From NCBI RefSeq assembly GCF_018141405.1, contig NZ_CP058648.1:1565001-1629000 (forward strand): a stretch of 64,000 bases of DNA, read 5' to 3'. This stretch comes from Serpentinicella alkaliphila. GTDB taxonomy: Bacteria > Bacillota > Clostridia > Peptostreptococcales > Natronincolaceae. The translations under genes and the position numbers were made by a program. Shown here one piece after another: positions 28,646 through 36,457 of the stretch; position 1 is the first letter of the stretch, and each line of letters begins with the position of its first letter. Under the pieces are notes generated by a model. It searched no databases. It worked only from the letters and a program-made list of their open reading frames with translations, and was not told where the DNA came from.

Positions 28646-31600
28646 ATGAGCAACTTCGTACACCTACATGTTCATACGGAATATAGTTTGCTAGATGGTT
28701 TTTCAGTGATAGATAGGGTATTAGATGAAACTAAATCTTTAGGTATGAATGCTATAGCTATAACCGACCATGGGAGTATGTTCGGTGTTATAGATTTCTA
28801 TAAAAAGGCTATAAAAAAAGGGATAAAACCGATAATTGGTTGTGAGGTATATACGGCTAGTCGTAGAATGATTGATAAGGAGCCAAATTTAGACAAGTAT
28901 CAAGGACATTTAGTGTTGTTGGCTAAGGATATGACTGGGTATAAAAATTTGATGAGACTCGTTTCAAATAGCTATATCCATGGTTTTTACTATAAACCTA
29001 GAGTTGATTATATTGAGATTGAAAAATATAGTGAAGGAATAATAGCATTAAGTGCATGTCTAGCCGGAGATGTACAACAAGCTTTACTAAAAGGAAATTA
29101 TGAATTAGCTAAGGAGAGGGCTTTAAATTTAAACAGAATATTCGGTCAACATAATTTTTACTTAGAGTTACAAGACCATAATTTAAAGGAACAAAAACTA
29201 GTAAATCAACAATTAGTCAGAATTAGTCGTGAAACTGGTATTCCTCTTGTTGCTACTAATGATGTTCATTATGTTAAAAAGGAAGACTCTGAGCTTCATG
29301 ATATATTGCTTTGTATCCAAACAGGAAAAACAAAGCAGGATGAAGATAGAATGAAATTTCCTAATAGTGAGTTTTACTTAAAGTCTGTTGATGAAATGAC
29401 AGACTTATTTCCATATTCACCAGAGGCCTTATCAAATTCTGTAAAAATTGCAGCGGAATGTAATGTAGAATTTGATTTTAATACTATACATCTTCCAGAA
29501 TATAAATTACCTGAATCCCAAACACCAATAGTATATTTAAGTGAGCTATGCTATGAAGGCTTAAAAATAAGATATAGTGATATTTCTCAAAGCCTGAAGG
29601 AAAGATTAGATTATGAACTAAAGGTAATAGAGGAAATGGGGTATGCGGAATATTTCCTAATAGTATGGGATTTTATAAAATATGCAAAAGATAACAATAT
29701 AGCCGTAGGCCCTGGAAGAGGTAGTGCAGCTGGAAGTATTGTTTCATACTCCTTAGGAATTACTGATATTGATCCAATTAAATATAATCTCATATTTGAA
29801 AGATTCTTAAATCCTGAAAGAATATCTATGCCAGATATAGATATTGATTTCTGTTATGAACGTAGGGAGGAAGTTATTAATTACGTAAAAAACAAATATG
29901 GGGATGAGAAGGTTGCGCAAATAATCACATTTGGTACTATGGCCGCAAGAGCGGCTATTAGAGACGTCGGAAGAGCTATAAATATGCCATATAACGAGGT
30001 GGATTATATAGCAAAGCAAATACCTATGGCTATAGGTATGAATATTGACAAGGCCCTTGAGGTTAATCCCCAACTAAAGAAGCTATGTGACGAAGATAAT
30101 AGAGCTAGATTTTTAATAGAGATGTCCAGAAAACTAGAAGGAATTCCTAGACATGCTTCTACCCACGCAGCAGGAGTAGTTATTTCTAAGAACAACCTAG
30201 ATTCCCATGTACCTTTATATATGCATGATGGAAGTATAACAACTCAATTTACAATGGGTACTCTTGAGGAACTGGGTTTATTGAAAATGGATTTTCTAGG
30301 ATTAAGGACTTTAACAGTGATCAGAGATACAGTTGCCTTAATAGAAAAGAATCATGGTATTAAAATTGACCTGTCTTCAATGACTTACGAAGATCCTAAG
30401 GTATTCAACTTAATTAGCAAAGGGGAAACTCTTGGGGTGTTTCAGCTAGAAAGTGCAGGAATGATTCAATTTATGAAGGAGTTAAAGCCAAATTGCTTCG
30501 AGGACATTATTGCTGGGATTTCCTTATACAGACCAGGGCCGATGGATTCTATTCCAAGATATATAGAAAATAAAAATAATAGTTCTAGAATAGAATATCT
30601 TCATCCAAAATTAGAGCCAATATTAAATGTAACCTATGGATGTATGGTATATCAAGAGCAGGTTATGCAAATAGTTAGAGATTTAGCAGGTTATAGTTAT
30701 GGCAGAAGTGATTTGGTTAGAAGAGCAATGGGTAAGAAAAAAAGAGATGTAATGGAGGAAGAAAGACAGTATTTTATATACGGAAAAGTGGATTTAGATG
30801 GGAATATCGAGTTGCCTGGGTGCATACGTAATGGTGTGCCTGAGAAATATGCTAATCAGATATATGATGAAATGATAGAGTTTGCAAATTATGCATTTAA
30901 TAAGTCCCATGCCGCTGCATATGCTGTTTTAGGGTATCAGACAGCATTTTTTAAATACTATTATACTGTGGAATTTATGGCAAGCTTAATGACCAGTGTA
31001 ATGGGTAATGCTTCTAAAGTAGCACAATATATTCAAGACTGTAAAAGGATGAATATTGAAATATTACCACCTAATATAAATAAGAGTTTTAGTGTTTTTA
31101 CTGTGGAAGATAATAAAATACGATTTGGATTATCTGCCGTTAAAAATGTTGGGGTAAATATAATCCAATCCATTGTAAAATCAAGAGGTGATGGTGTTTT
31201 CACTAATTTCAGTGATTTTTGCAGAAGAATTGAGTCAAAGGATTTAAATAAGCGTGCAGTAGAAAGCTTAATAAAAAGTGGAGCCTTTGATTGCTTAGGT
31301 GCTAAGAGGTCCCAGTTGATTGGGGTTTTTGAGAAGACCTTAGATAGCGTAAATCAAGAAAGAAAAAAAAATATAGCAGGGCAAATAGGCTTCTTTGACA
31401 ATGTATTTGATAACAATGAACAACAATTCGATGCCCTACCTCAGATAGAGGAGTTTAACGACAAAATAAAACTTAATATGGAAAAGGAGGTTTTAGGGCT
31501 ATATGTTAGTGGCCATCCTCTTTCTCAGTATGAAAATGAATTAGTTGGTCTAGTAAGCAGTCAAGAGATTCTTGAGTCAGCAGATAATCCGACAGATACA

Positions 31601-32098
31601 CAACTATGTGATGGCAAAACTGTTAGATTTGGTGGAATAGTAATAGATAAAGTAACAAAAACTACAAAGCATAATCAAATAATGGCATTTATCAAAGTTG
31701 AAGATTTATACGGGATGATTGAGTGTATTATGTTTCCTAAAACCTATGAGAAATTCTCTAAGTTTACACAGGAGAATAGCTATGTGATTATTGAGGGAAG
31801 CTTAAATATTAAAGAAGATGATCAACCAAAGATATCAGTTAATAGGGTTAAACCATTAATAAAAAATAATGATAGGAGAATATATATTAAGGTAAATGAA
31901 AAAAAAGAATTAAGTCGTTGTTTAGAAAATATAAAGCCAGTATTAAAGCAAAATAGTGGTACTACACCTATATATATATATATTAAAAATACGGAAGAAA
32001 TACTAAGAGCTAATAGAGATTTATGGGTTAAATTAGATGATAAACTAATTAAGTATTTGAAGGAAATTTTTGGTGATAACAATATAGAAATTTGTTAA
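28646..32098 (+). CDS. dnaE: DNA polymerase III alpha subunit (DnaE type)
   Basis: Start at ATG 28646 (MSNFVHLHVHTEYSLLDG), 8 nt after TTGGAGG; a TTG at 28631 overlaps the RBS. About 1150 aa: N-terminal PHP domain (HLHVHTEYS), the C-family polymerase palm with PDIDIDF catalytic Asps, (HhH)2 region, and an OB-fold near residues 980-1060 (VRFGGIVIDKVTK). It lacks the exonuclease insert of PolC, so it is the DnaE-type replicase. In Firmicutes DnaE is usually the primer-extending partner of PolC. Next to pfkA and pyk as in many Clostridia. Confidence 0.97.
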   Translation: MSNFVHLHVHTEYSLLDGFSVIDRVLDETKSLGMNAIAITDHGSMFGVIDFYKKAIKKGIKPIIGCEVYTASRRMIDKEPNLDKYQGHLVLLAKDMTGYKNLMRLVSNSYIHGFYYKPRVDYIEIEKYSEGIIALSACLAGDVQQALLKGNYELAKERALNLNRIFGQHNFYLELQDHNLKEQKLVNQQLVRISRETGIPLVATNDVHYVKKEDSELHDILLCIQTGKTKQDEDRMKFPNSEFYLKSVDEMTDLFPYSPEALSNSVKIAAECNVEFDFNTIHLPEYKLPESQTPIVYLSELCYEGLKIRYSDISQSLKERLDYELKVIEEMGYAEYFLIVWDFIKYAKDNNIAVGPGRGSAAGSIVSYSLGITDIDPIKYNLIFERFLNPERISMPDIDIDFCYERREEVINYVKNKYGDEKVAQIITFGTMAARAAIRDVGRAINMPYNEVDYIAKQIPMAIGMNIDKALEVNPQLKKLCDEDNRARFLIEMSRKLEGIPRHASTHAAGVVISKNNLDSHVPLYMHDGSITTQFTMGTLEELGLLKMDFLGLRTLTVIRDTVALIEKNHGIKIDLSSMTYEDPKVFNLISKGETLGVFQLESAGMIQFMKELKPNCFEDIIAGISLYRPGPMDSIPRYIENKNNSSRIEYLHPKLEPILNVTYGCMVYQEQVMQIVRDLAGYSYGRSDLVRRAMGKKKRDVMEEERQYFIYGKVDLDGNIELPGCIRNGVPEKYANQIYDEMIEFANYAFNKSHAAAYAVLGYQTAFFKYYYTVEFMASLMTSVMGNASKVAQYIQDCKRMNIEILPPNINKSFSVFTVEDNKIRFGLSAVKNVGVNIIQSIVKSRGDGVFTNFSDFCRRIESKDLNKRAVESLIKSGAFDCLGAKRSQLIGVFEKTLDSVNQERKKNIAGQIGFFDNVFDNNEQQFDALPQIEEFNDKIKLNMEKEVLGLYVSGHPLSQYENELVGLVSSQEILESADNPTDTQLCDGKTVRFGGIVIDKVTKTTKHNQIMAFIKVEDLYGMIECIMFPKTYEKFSKFTQENSYVIIEGSLNIKEDDQPKISVNRVKPLIKNNDRRIYIKVNEKKELSRCLENIKPVLKQNSGTTPIYIYIKNTEEILRANRDLWVKLDDKLIKYLKEIFGDNNIEIC

Positions 32099-32144
32099 AA
32101 TTATTTATAAGGAAAAATTATTTTACCAGGGGGTGTAGGTCTTT

Positions 32145-32336
32145 ATGTGGACTGTAGTATATATGGCAAATACTAAGCAAGATGCAGAAAAAATAGAAGA
32201 AATTTTAAAAGAAGAAGGCTTCCTTGTAAAAATAAGATCCATTAGTAAAAATAATGTGAATGGTACATGTGAAGTTCTAGTAATAAGGTCTGAGGTAGAA
32301 GAGGCATACACAATTTTAATGCAAAATGGTTATTAA
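32145..32336 (+). CDS. Small DUF2007-like protein upstream of pfkA
   Basis: 63 aa, [30 protein letters not shown]..., an alpha/beta ferredoxin-like fold pattern similar to DUF2007 ('putative signal transducing') proteins. In Clostridia a protein like this commonly sits between dnaE and pfkA, sometimes mis-annotated as glutamate decarboxylase. Start ATG is behind AGGGGGTG. Its last codons lie about 30 bp upstream of the pfkA start. Function unknown. Confidence 0.78.
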   Translation: MWTVVYMANTKQDAEKIEEILKEEGFLVKIRSISKNNVNGTCEVLVIRSEVEEAYTILMQNGY

Positions 32337-32364
32337 ATATATTAAGCGGGGAGGTGGTAGAGCT

Positions 32365-33324
32365 TTGAAAAAGATAGGAGTATTGACTAGCGGTGGTGAT
32401 GCACCTGGGATGAATGCAGCTATTAGAGCTGTTGTACGTAATGGAGTATACAGAGGATGTGAAATAATTGGGATTAAACGAGGGTATGAAGGCTTATTAA
32501 ATGGTCAATATACCGAAATGAATTTATCCTCTGTTGCTGATATTATCCATAGAGGGGGGACTATATTAGGGACTGCTAGAAGTGAGGAGTTTAAAACCAA
32601 TGGGGGAAGAAACAAAGCTTTAGAATTTATAAAAAAGGTTGGATTAGAAGGACTTATTGTAATTGGTGGAGATGGCTCTTTTAAGGGTGCCCAGGAATTG
32701 TGTAAGCTTGGAGTACCTACTGTAGGTGTGCCAGGTACTATTGATAATGATTTAAATTATACAGACTATACAATTGGATTTGATACAGCTATGAATACTG
32801 TTTTAGATGCCATTAGTAAGATTAGGGATACATCAACTTCCCATGAACGAACAAATATAATAGAAGTTATGGGAAGGGATTGTGGTGACATTGCCCTATA
32901 TTCTGGATTAGCTGGTGGTGCTGAAAGTATTATTTTACCAGAAATAAGCTTGGATATAGAAAAAATATGTGAAAAGATACTGAATGGAATTAAAAGGGGA
33001 AAACGTCACAGTATAATAATGCTAGCAGAGGGGGCTGGTAGTGCAATAGATCTTGCAAAGTCAATTCAGGATATAACAGGCATAGAAACTAGGACTACAA
33101 TATTAGGATATATTCAAAGAGGTGGTAGCCCAACGGCCTTTGATAGAATACTTGCAAGTAAAATGGGAGCTAAGGCGGTAGACATATTATTAGATGGAGA
33201 GGAAAATAAAGTTGTAGGTGTGAATGGAAATGATATTATTGCTAAAGACATAGATATGGCATTAAAAACAGAAAAGAGATTTGATAAATCTGCTTATGAT
33301 TTAGCAGATATACTATCAAGATAG
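32365..33324 (+). CDS. pfkA: ATP-dependent 6-phosphofructokinase
   Basis: Start is TTG 32365 (read as [18 protein letters not shown]) behind GGGGAGGTGG; this gives 319 aa, the canonical PfkA length, whereas the longer frame begins inside the preceding gene. Motifs: [12 protein letters not shown] (ATP), [16 protein letters not shown] with the catalytic Asp, and EVMGRDCG. It phosphorylates fructose-6-phosphate in glycolysis. pyk follows after 13 bp, the classic pfkA-pyk operon. Confidence 0.97.
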   Translation: MKKIGVLTSGGDAPGMNAAIRAVVRNGVYRGCEIIGIKRGYEGLLNGQYTEMNLSSVADIIHRGGTILGTARSEEFKTNGGRNKALEFIKKVGLEGLIVIGGDGSFKGAQELCKLGVPTVGVPGTIDNDLNYTDYTIGFDTAMNTVLDAISKIRDTSTSHERTNIIEVMGRDCGDIALYSGLAGGAESIILPEISLDIEKICEKILNGIKRGKRHSIIMLAEGAGSAIDLAKSIQDITGIETRTTILGYIQRGGSPTAFDRILASKMGAKAVDILLDGEENKVVGVNGNDIIAKDIDMALKTEKRFDKSAYDLADILSR

Positions 33325-33337
33325 GGGAGGAATTACC

Positions 33338-35101
33338 ATGACCATGAGGAAGACTAAGATTGTATGTACTTTGGGCCCATCAAGTAATAAGAAGGAAGTT
33401 TTTAAGAAATTAGTAGAGAGTGGGTTGAATGTTGCGAGATTAAATTTCTCTCATGGAATCCATGAAGAACACAAAAAAACAATTGATATAGTTAAAGAAG
33501 TAAGAGAAGAACTTTCTTTACCAATTGCCATAATACTAGACACAAAAGGTCCAGAGATAAGAACTGGAAAATTTAAAGAGTCAGAGTACATATTAAATGA
33601 GGGGCAAAGGGTAATTGTTACTACAGAGGATATACTAGGAGATAATAATAGATTTAGTGTAAGCTACGATGGACTTCCAGGGGATGTTATTCCAGGTAAT
33701 ACAATATTAATTGACGATGGACTAGTTGAATTAGAGGTATTACAGGTTTTAAATAATACTGATATTGAGTGCTTAGTTAAAAACTCCGGGGTTATAAAAG
33801 ATAGAAAAGGTGTAAATATACCAAATGTAAAAATAAACCTTCCAGCAATAACAAAAAAAGATATAGAAGATATTTTATTTGGAATAGAAATGAACATTGA
33901 CTTCATAGCTGCTTCATTTGTAAGAAAAGCTTCGGATGTATTGGAAATCAGAAAGTTACTAGAAGATAATCATGCAAATCATATACAAATTATTTCAAAG
34001 ATAGAAAATCAAGAGGGCGTAGATAATGTCGATGAAATAATAGATGTATCTGATGGAATAATGGTTGCAAGAGGGGATTTAGGTGTTGAAATCCCACCTG
34101 AAGAAATTCCTTTAGTACAAAAAGATATTATTAAGAAATGTAATAGACTTGGCAAACCAGTAATTACTGCCACTCAAATGCTTGATTCAATGATGAGAAA
34201 TCCAAGGCCTACAAGAGCAGAGGTTACGGATATAGCTAATGCAATATTTGACGGTACTGATGCAATAATGTTATCGGGTGAAACAGCAGCTGGGAAGTAT
34301 CCGGTTGAGGCAGTAAAAACAATGGCAAATATAGCTTTAAGAACCGAAAGTGCAATAGACTATAGGGAATTATTAAGGAACAAAATTATTGATAAGGAAA
34401 CAACTGTAACCGATGCCATGAGCTATGCAACATGCAGTACCGCAATTGATTTAGGTGCATCTGCAATTATTACTGCAACCTCTTCTGGCTATACTGCAAG
34501 AATGGTTTCAAAATTTAGACCTAGAGCACCAATCATAGCAACTACAGCTCAGGAAGCAGTTCAGAGAAAATTGAGCTTAGTTTGGGGAGTAAATAGCGTA
34601 CTAATTGAAGAGCTATCTTCAACTGATGATGTAATAGATAAATCTGTAGAAAAAGCATTACAGGTTGGATATATTAAACGCGGTGAACTAATAATAATAA
34701 CTGCAGGAGTACCTGTAGGGGTTTCGGGTACTACAAATCTATTAAAAGTACATATAGTAGGTGATGTGCTATTATCCGGTGTTGGAATGGGTAAAAGGGC
34801 ATACACCGGTAAAGCCATTATAGTTGATATTGATAAGGTTGATGAAGTTGAGTTTGACCATGGTAATATATTAGTTACTCAAGCAACCGAGAAGGAATTT
34901 ATGCCATTAATTGAAAAGGCAGGAGCAATTATCGCTGAGGTTGGTGGATTAACAAGTCACGCTGCTATTGTTGGGCTTAGTCTTGGCATACCAACAGTTG
35001 TTGGTGCTCATGGGGCGACTAAAAAACTCAATAATGGAGATGTTATTACAGTAGACTCAAAAACTGGATTAATATATAGCGGGAAAACCCGAGTTATGTA
35101 G
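33338..35101 (+). CDS. pyk: Pyruvate kinase with C-terminal PEP-utilising domain
   Basis: 587 aa. (beta/alpha)8 barrel with LNFSHG, the B domain (about 70-165), MVARGDLGVEIP (K+/Mg2+ site) and ATQMLDSM, then the allosteric C domain (about 340-470) and an extra C-terminal domain like the PEP-utilising phosphohistidine domain (GGLTSHAAIVG, with the His). This extension is typical of Bacillus/Clostridium Pyk. The reaction converts PEP and ADP to pyruvate and ATP. RBS AGGGGAGGA, second gene of the pfkA-pyk operon. Confidence 0.97.
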   Translation: MTMRKTKIVCTLGPSSNKKEVFKKLVESGLNVARLNFSHGIHEEHKKTIDIVKEVREELSLPIAIILDTKGPEIRTGKFKESEYILNEGQRVIVTTEDILGDNNRFSVSYDGLPGDVIPGNTILIDDGLVELEVLQVLNNTDIECLVKNSGVIKDRKGVNIPNVKINLPAITKKDIEDILFGIEMNIDFIAASFVRKASDVLEIRKLLEDNHANHIQIISKIENQEGVDNVDEIIDVSDGIMVARGDLGVEIPPEEIPLVQKDIIKKCNRLGKPVITATQMLDSMMRNPRPTRAEVTDIANAIFDGTDAIMLSGETAAGKYPVEAVKTMANIALRTESAIDYRELLRNKIIDKETTVTDAMSYATCSTAIDLGASAIITATSSGYTARMVSKFRPRAPIIATTAQEAVQRKLSLVWGVNSVLIEELSSTDDVIDKSVEKALQVGYIKRGELIIITAGVPVGVSGTTNLLKVHIVGDVLLSGVGMGKRAYTGKAIIVDIDKVDEVEFDHGNILVTQATEKEFMPLIEKAGAIIAEVGGLTSHAAIVGLSLGIPTVVGAHGATKKLNNGDVITVDSKTGLIYSGKTRVM

Positions 35102-35205
35102 TATAGGATAAAATTATTTATATAAAGTGACACCAAAAATATATCCTATCATATAATATACTAAAGAATCTCCCCTTTTATATAATCGAATAAGATTATA
35201 GTTCC

Positions 35206-35235
35206 GAGTTTGCTATTAAGCAAACTCTTTTTTTT
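35206..35235 (+). terminator. Terminator after pyk
   Basis: GAGTTTGCT / AGCAAACTC, 9-bp stem with 4-nt loop (35206-35227), then eight Ts. It lies about 100 bp after the pyk stop. Confidence 0.88.
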
Positions 35236-35268
35236 ACATATAGTAAATTAGAATGTAGAGGTGGTCGT

Positions 35269-35664
35269 ATGCTTTTTAAATTAATGCTTTTATTTACCGT
35301 TGTACCTATTGTTGAACTGATGATCCTATTCAGGCTAGGTCAGTATATTGGTTTCCAATATACAATAATCATTGTGTTGGTAACTGGCGTTGTAGGGGCG
35401 TTTTTATCAAAAAGTGAAGGCAAAGGTATAATTAGAAGAATTAAACTTGACCTTAGTAATGGAAGGGTTCCAGCGGATGAATTGATTAATGGATTATGTG
35501 TGATTGTAGGTGGGGCTATGCTACTAACTCCTGGAATATTAACAGATACAGTTGGATTTATACTAGTAATTAGTCCGACAAGACAGGTAATTATAGCTAC
35601 TATAAAGAGGAAAATTAAGAATATGATTCATGAAGGTACGCTTCACTTCTATTTTAGAAAATAA
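35269..35664 (+). CDS. fxsA: FxsA family membrane protein
   Basis: 131 aa with hydrophobic helices at about 3-22, 26-48 and 78-100. The family phrases PIVELMILFRLGQYIG and GGAMLLTPGILTDTVGF are clear. FxsA was named for suppressing F exclusion of phage T7 in E. coli; its physiological role is unknown. It is a single-gene unit behind GTAGAGGTGG and is the last core gene before the c-di-GMP-controlled surface locus. Confidence 0.9.
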   Translation: MLFKLMLLFTVVPIVELMILFRLGQYIGFQYTIIIVLVTGVVGAFLSKSEGKGIIRRIKLDLSNGRVPADELINGLCVIVGGAMLLTPGILTDTVGFILVISPTRQVIIATIKRKIKNMIHEGTLHFYFRK

Positions 35665-35753
35665 AAATTGTATATTATATTAAGTTTTGGTAAATAATTC
35701 ACAGATGATTATTTCTTTGGTAAAGAAGAGGTAAACTGATTCTATATTTTTTT

Positions 35754-35781
35754 GAGCACATATATTGTGCTCTCTTTTTTT
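35754..35781 (+). terminator. Terminator after fxsA
   Basis: GAGCACA / TGTGCTC (35754-35760, 35766-35772) followed by TCTTTTTTT. Confidence 0.85.
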
Positions 35782-36028
35782 GTGTCTTTATTCTTTGAAA
35801 TATAATCATATATAAGCTCCTTAAAGAATGATAAAGGATATAAAAAATATACATAAAAAAACTAAAAATATGATAGATATCAATTAAAAGGTGGTATTAA
35901 TAAAAATATAATATAAGCATATGAATAGTTATATAAGATATTAAAGTGGTTAATAATATAGCTTAAAATAATTAGTATATATTGTAGTATGAGTAAATGA
36001 TATGACAAAATAATGAATGACACAAAAG

Positions 36029-36124
36029 ACTTTTCTCCGAAATGGCAAACCATTGGAAACAACGGGACGCAAAGCTACAGGCCTAATCGATTAGTATTGC
36101 AGCTGAGCTACCGAAGGGAAAGGT
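36029..36124 (+). promoter_or_regulatory. c-di-GMP-I (GEMM-I) riboswitch, first aptamer of the adhesin leader
   Basis: Class I hallmarks in order: GGCAAACC, a GNRA-type GGAAAC loop, GGGACGCAAAGC, AGGCCTAA, then GAGCTACCGAA. P1 is ACTTTTCTC (36029-36037) with GGGAAAGGT (36116-36124). TTTTTATTAT follows P1 directly, as after the other two class I aptamers in this window. P2 has one A-C mismatch. It lies about 330 nt before the adhesin start, on the same strand and with no gene between. No intrinsic terminator with a compact stem is obvious, so its expression platform is unclear. Confidence 0.9.
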
Positions 36125-36178
36125 TTTTATTATAACTAATCAAATAATCTTTAAACTAGGGGGGTGGGCTAGTATCAG

Positions 36179-36231
36179 GTGACAGTATGGTGATTACATA
36201 TACACATTTCTTTTGTCGGACATACTATCAC
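36179..36231 (+). other. Large imperfect hairpin between the class I and class II aptamers
   Basis: GTGACAGTATG (36179-36189) pairs with CATACTATCAC (36221-36231), 10 of 11 positions, around a 31-nt loop. There is no T-run. It may be a spacer or part of the GEMM-I expression platform. Confidence 0.4.
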
Positions 36232-36260
36232 ACAAAGGATAATAGAATGATGTAGTTGTC

Positions 36261-36337
36261 AAAAAGGAAGCTATGAAACGTACTTTGTATTTGGGCACTT
36301 TAAGTACGGGGAGCGAGTAGTGCAACCGACCTTTCTT
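36261..36337 (+). promoter_or_regulatory. c-di-GMP-II riboswitch, aptamer 1
   Basis: Matches the class II aptamer: CTATGAA, TTGGGCACTT, a hairpin arm ending in AAGTACG, then GTAGTGCAACCGACC. GCACT in the loop can form the class II pseudoknot with AGTGC downstream. P1 is only 5 bp (AAAGG 36263-36267 with CCTTT 36330-36334). Its 3' arm CCTTTCTT can alternatively pair perfectly with the 5' P1 arm of aptamer 2. Confidence 0.92.
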
Positions 36338-36344
36338 GATTAGT

Positions 36345-36424
36345 AAGAAAGGGATGCTATGAAGTACACCTTTCACATGGGCACTTGAGGTTGTATGGAG
36401 CAAGTAGTGCAACCGACCTTTCTT
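36345..36424 (+). promoter_or_regulatory. c-di-GMP-II riboswitch, aptamer 2
   Basis: Second tandem class II aptamer: CTATGAAGTACACC, ATGGGCACTTGAGG, then AAGTAGTGCAACCGACC. P1 is a perfect 8 bp (AAGAAAGG 36345-36352 with CCTTTCTT 36417-36424). The 3' arm of this P1 can instead pair with AAAGAGAGG (36439-36447), which includes the start of the adhesin Shine-Dalgarno. Ligand binding should therefore free the ribosome site. Confidence 0.93.
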
Positions 36425-36457
36425 TAGACGAATTGTTTAAAGAGAGGAGAGAGATGT
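36417..36457 (+). promoter_or_regulatory. Shine-Dalgarno switch of the adhesin gene
   Basis: CCTTTCTTT (36417-36425) and AAAGAGAGG (36439-36447) are complementary over 9 positions with one G-T pair and a 13-nt loop. The second element overlaps the purine-rich ribosome site (36441-36453) before the ATG at 36458. This hairpin competes with P1 of aptamer 2. Confidence 0.75.

Noticed and set aside
36194-36412. 72-aa minus-strand ORF across the leader
   Set aside because: It is antisense to the two class II aptamers, has no RBS, and its openness is explained by the repeated RNA structure.
36029-36424. CRISPR-like or other repeated array because of similar 75-bp units
   Set aside because: Only two similar units, each with defined class II aptamer pairing, and one distinct class I unit; no spacer pattern or cas genes.
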